Assembly: GCA_029562045.1 (NCBI GenBank)
Contig: JAKQWJ010000338.1
Location: 1-7,857 of the forward strand
DNA from: Spirochaetota bacterium
GTDB lineage: Bacteria > Spirochaetota > Spirochaetia > DTKZ01
Direction of reading: 5' to 3'
Length of the DNA: 7,857 nt
Made by a program: the position numbers and the translations under genes
Shown: positions 5,146-7,857 of the stretch, piece after piece
How the letters are laid out: every line of letters starts with the position of its first letter
Numbering within the stretch: position 1 is the first letter of the stretch
The notes under the pieces: generated by a model
The model's input: the letters and a program-made list of their open reading frames with translations, nothing else
What the model was told of the DNA's origin: nothing
Database searches by the model: none

Positions 5146-7268
5146 CGCGCCGCCTCCGGAGTCAGGTCCTCTTCCCGCAGCGATACCGGAATGTTCCGGA
5201 TGTCCACCCCTACGGCCTGGCTCAGGGCGCCCACGAAGGCGGCGGGAAGGCTGTTCATGGCCAGCTCGCCGATGCCCTTCACCGGCCTCTTCCCTCCGGC
5301 TTCCAGAAAGGCTATCTCCGGGTTGGGAAGGTCCCGGGCGGGGGGCAGACGGTAGCCCAGGAACTGGTCCCGGGGGACCCGTCCCCGGCGGAAGGTCATG
5401 CGTTCGAAGAGGGCCCAGCCGAAGGCCTGGCTGATCCCCGTCTCCATGGCCCGCCGCGCCTCCTTTTCGTCCAGGACGGTTCCCGCGTCCACGGCCAGCC
5501 AGACCCCGGCGATCTCCGGAAGAAAGGTCAAGGGGTCCACCCGGACTTCCACCACCGCCGCGGCCCAGGCTGTGGCGGCGCAGCCGCCTCCGGTGAACTC
5601 CTGGTCGTTCCAGCCTGCGGAGCGGGGGAGGCGGTACCTCTTGGCCGCCGTCAGCGGAAGGGGGCTGCGGAAGCGCTTCTTTTTTATCAGTTCGCAGGCA
5701 TCCTGCATGGTCCGCGTCACGATGGTGATGTTCCGGGAAAAAACCGCCGGCCCCGTGTCGGGCCCCGTGGAGGTGTCGGCCCCGGCGATCTCGATCTCCT
5801 CCGGGGGAATCCCCAGGGATTCGCCGGCCAGGCGGCGCCAGATCCGGTGCAGGGCATGGCTGCCCGGAACCGCGGAGGAGCATATCCGGGCCTTCCCGTC
5901 CATGTCCAGGGAAACCCGCACCGTGGTCCCCAGGGAGGCTTCCCCGGCTCCGAAGAAGCCCGAGACCTGGCTCCCCAGGGCGAGGCCGATCCCCCGGAGG
6001 GACTCCGGGGCCTCGTCCTTTTCCGCCCCCCGTTTCCGGGCCAGCTCGAAGGCCGCGTGTTTCCGGTTGAAGTCGGACATCCGGTGGGCCAGGTCCAGAA
6101 GGGCCGGGTCGGGAAGGGAACTCCGGGGGGTCTCCCCGATGATGAGCCGCCGCCTGGGTGACGCCAGGTTTTCCTTCTTCCAGGACACCGGGTCCCGGTC
6201 CGTCTCCTTCCGGAGCTTGTCGGCGAAGAGTTCCATGGCGAAGAGGCTCATGGCGGATCCCATGCCTGCAAAGGGCCCCAGGGGCGGAAGATTGGTGGTC
6301 ACCGCCGAGGCCCGCACCCGAACCGCCGGACAGTGGTAGCCTCCCAGGGCCGCCGCCGCCGCCCGATCCAGAGTCTCCCGGGCGAAGACCGGGTATGCGC
6401 CGGTGTTGACGAGGATCTGGACGTCCATCGCCTGGAGCCGGCCCGTCGCGTCCAGGCCGGCGGTGTAGCGCAGATGCGCCGGGGAGCGCTTGGGGGAGAA
6501 AAAGAAATCCTCCTCCCGGCTGTACCGGATCTTGATGTTTTTCCCCAGGGCCGCCGCCGCCAGCCCCGCGTGAGCCGCCACCAGGGAGGAGTACCAGAGC
6601 TTCCCGTCCAGACAGGTCTCCGGGGCGGGGGCGCTTTCCACCGCCAGGGCTTTCCGGGGGAGCCGGAGACAGTTCGCCAGAGTCTCGTGGACGTGGAAGG
6701 GCCAGGAGCTGGGGCTCAGCAGGGTCAGACGGGTCCTGTCCCGGTTCCAGCGGGCGTAGACCGCCTGGGTTTCCGGAGTGTAGTGCTCCTGCGTTCCGGT
6801 GGCGTATTCCCCCGTCACCCGCCTGGCGGCCCCGGCCATGGCCTCGTCCACCTTTCCCCGGTTGACGGTGCGGCTGCAGGCGATCTGCTCCTCCGCCGGA
6901 TCGGTGAAGTTCAGGAAAGGCTCCTCCTCCCGGCAGGTGATCGCCACCTTCTCCGCCAGCTCCTCCAGTTCCGTCTCGTCGGGACCCGCCAGGAGAAGGA
7001 CCGGCTCCCCCTTGTAGCGGACCCGCCCCTCCGCCAGGATGGGGACTGAGACCCCGAAAACCGTGAGCTCTTTCGTGCCCGGGATGTCCGCCGCCGTCAG
7101 CGCCCGGACCCGCGGCGGGAGTTCGGGCATGCCGATCCCCTCGATGACGCCTCGGCTCACCGGGGAGCGCACCACCGTGACGAAGCAGGCCTCCCGGTCC
7201 GGGATGTCCCCGATGCGCAGGCCCCGGCCCTGGAGGATGCTCCGGACCTCCTCCGCCTCCCGGTTCAT
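5142..7268 (-). CDS. Divergent molybdopterin-binding-type large subunit, xanthine/aldehyde dehydrogenase family
   Basis: The 708-residue putative catalytic subunit is slightly shorter than usual (about 750-790) and has a trimmed N terminus. An a/b hammerhead domain is at about 25-120 (RSPVSRG, ADIPG, VRYKGEPVLLL). The cofactor-binding-type domain follows: QEHYTPETQ at 160-168, SREED at 250-254, TNLPPLGPFAGMG at 325-337, DTSTGPDTGPAVFSR at 498-512, and KGIGE at 664-668 with E668 as the presumed catalytic Glu. Several loops that normally hold molybdopterin are changed. The GGGFGGK loop reads APETCLDGK (215-223), the AFRGFG Arg is Ala334, the GQG turn reads VPG (467-469), and the STQ motif reads SSW. 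The family is clear from end-to-end alignment by eye, but whether it binds a standard molybdenum cofactor is open. The substrate is unknown. The ATG at 7266-7268 has GGAGG 9 nt upstream (7278-7282), overlaps the aminotransferase stop (ATGA), and the gene's own stop overlaps the FeS-subunit ATG (ATGA). Confidence 0.85.
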   Translation of the reverse strand: MNREAEEVRSILQGRGLRIGDIPDREACFVTVVRSPVSRGVIEGIGMPELPPRVRALTAADIPGTKELTVFGVSVPILAEGRVRYKGEPVLLLAGPDETELEELAEKVAITCREEEPFLNFTDPAEEQIACSRTVNRGKVDEAMAGAARRVTGEYATGTQEHYTPETQAVYARWNRDRTRLTLLSPSSWPFHVHETLANCLRLPRKALAVESAPAPETCLDGKLWYSSLVAAHAGLAAAALGKNIKIRYSREEDFFFSPKRSPAHLRYTAGLDATGRLQAMDVQILVNTGAYPVFARETLDRAAAAALGGYHCPAVRVRASAVTTNLPPLGPFAGMGSAMSLFAMELFADKLRKETDRDPVSWKKENLASPRRRLIIGETPRSSLPDPALLDLAHRMSDFNRKHAAFELARKRGAEKDEAPESLRGIGLALGSQVSGFFGAGEASLGTTVRVSLDMDGKARICSSAVPGSHALHRIWRRLAGESLGIPPEEIEIAGADTSTGPDTGPAVFSRNITIVTRTMQDACELIKKKRFRSPLPLTAAKRYRLPRSAGWNDQEFTGGGCAATAWAAAVVEVRVDPLTFLPEIAGVWLAVDAGTVLDEKEARRAMETGISQAFGWALFERMTFRRGRVPRDQFLGYRLPPARDLPNPEIAFLEAGGKRPVKGIGELAMNSLPAAFVGALSQAVGVDIRNIPVSLREEDLTPEAAR

Positions 7269-7857
7269 GCTCCTGCGCCTCCATCGCCCACCTCTAGGAC
7301 CGCCTGGATCACCCTCCCCACCTGATCCTCCGTCAGGGAGGGATAGATGGGCAGGCTGATGACCCGGGAGTACTTCTTCAGGGCCTCAGGGAAGTCCCCG
7401 GGGCGCAGGCCGTAGCGATCCCGCCAGTAGGGGTGCAGGTGCAGGGGGATGAAATGGACGGAGACTCCTATCCCCTTCCGTCCCAGCCGCCGGATGAACT
7501 CGTCCCTGTCCAGGGTCAGCTTCGTTTCGTCGATCTGCAGCGGAAACAGGTGCCAGGCGTGGCCCCGCGAATCTTCGGGGGGGATCAGGTAGTCTCTCCG
7601 GGCGAAGGCCTCCCGGTAGGTCCGGGCGATCTCCCGCCTCCGGGCCAGGAACTCATCGGCCCGGGAGAGCTGGACCCTTCCTATGGCGGAGGCGATGTCG
7701 GTGAGGTTGTACTTGAACCCCGGGGCCACCACCTCGTAGCGCCAGGAGGCGTCCCGGGCGGTGTAGCGGTCCCAGACCTCCCGGTCGATGCCGTGGAGGC
7801 GCATCCGGCTCAACCGCGCCGCCGCCTCCCGGTCCGCCGTCACCACCATGCCGCCCT
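7265..7857 (-). CDS. DegT/DnrJ/EryC1/StrS-family PLP aminotransferase, C-terminal part
   Basis: About 196 codons plus the TGA stop are visible. The reading frame stays open to the right edge (Gly-Gly before the first visible Met), so the gene begins outside the window. The family usually transfers an amino group to a keto-sugar nucleotide, for surface polysaccharide or modified sugars. Family marks in order are GGMVVT (the usual EGGMVVT strand, just after where the PLP lysine would be), RLHGID, FKYNLTDIASAIGRVQL with a following helix ending RREIARTYREAF, then SVHFIPLHLHPYW and SLPIYPSLTEDQV near the C terminus. The PLP-binding lysine lies beyond the edge and cannot be checked. The internal Met at 7847-7849 should not be taken as the start. 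The stop overlaps the next gene's ATG by 4 bp, suggesting co-translation. Substrate and sub-family cannot be assigned. Confidence 0.88.
   Translation of the reverse strand, partial: GGMVVTADREAAARLSRMRLHGIDREVWDRYTARDASWRYEVVAPGFKYNLTDIASAIGRVQLSRADEFLARRREIARTYREAFARRDYLIPPEDSRGHAWHLFPLQIDETKLTLDRDEFIRRLGRKGIGVSVHFIPLHLHPYWRDRYGLRPGDFPEALKKYSRVISLPIYPSLTEDQVGRVIQAVLEVGDGGAGA

Noticed and set aside
4090..5355. Plus-strand open frame of 421 codons across the FAD and FeS subunit genes
   Set aside because: It is antisense to two well-supported genes, its composition is Arg/Ser/Pro-rich, and no domain is recognisable.
5146..7284. Upstream extension of the FeS-subunit frame through the whole large-subunit gene (872 codons in total)
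   Set aside because: The extension is Gly/Pro/Arg-rich with no family signal, and the other frame encodes a clear large subunit. The FeS protein starts at the ATG at 5145 with its own GGAGG.
1..7857. CRISPR arrays, tRNA or rRNA genes, insertion sequences, strong terminators
   Set aside because: No repeat-spacer pattern, cloverleaf, transposase, long inverted repeats or hairpin followed by a T run was seen on either strand; the window is nearly all coding.

Overview
The window is a GC-rich bacterial stretch, roughly two thirds G+C by eye. All recognisable genes lie on the minus strand and are packed with almost no intergenic DNA. In transcription order (right to left) they are: the 3' part of a DegT/DnrJ/EryC1/StrS-family PLP aminotransferase; three genes for a xanthine dehydrogenase / CO dehydrogenase-like oxidoreductase (molybdopterin-binding large subunit, double [2Fe-2S] subunit, FAD subunit); dnaE, the replicative DNA polymerase III alpha subunit; and the 5' part of a YggT-family membrane protein. 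The organism cannot be fixed from this sequence. A high-GC spirochaete is a weak guess from overall protein character, and a database search would be needed to confirm it.

The layout suggests one transcription unit. Adjacent genes overlap by 4 bp (ATGA, aminotransferase/large subunit), 4 bp (ATGA, large subunit/FeS subunit) and 11 bp (FeS/FAD subunit). A 32-bp gap then separates the FAD gene from the dnaE ATG, and an 11-bp gap separates dnaE from yggT. The start codons of the three oxidoreductase genes and yggT have clear GGAGG-type ribosome binding sites. dnaE does not. Instead, the short AT-rich patch before its ATG can be read as a weak sigma-70-like promoter that would give a leaderless or near-leaderless dnaE mRNA.

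The most interesting content is the oxidoreductase. Its three subunits have the fold-level hallmarks of the molybdenum hydroxylase family: eight cysteines in canonical spacing, FAD-loop motifs and the catalytic glutamate. However, most loops that hold the molybdopterin cofactor in characterised enzymes are replaced in the large subunit, and the cofactor-contacting Gln in the FeS subunit is Pro. The changes agree across two subunits, which points to a divergent subfamily with an altered cofactor pocket or an altered cofactor, rather than to random decay. Its substrate cannot be deduced. The linked aminotransferase is of the sugar-nucleotide type, but no joint pathway can be assigned. dnaE looks fully functional, with an apparently intact PHP metal site.
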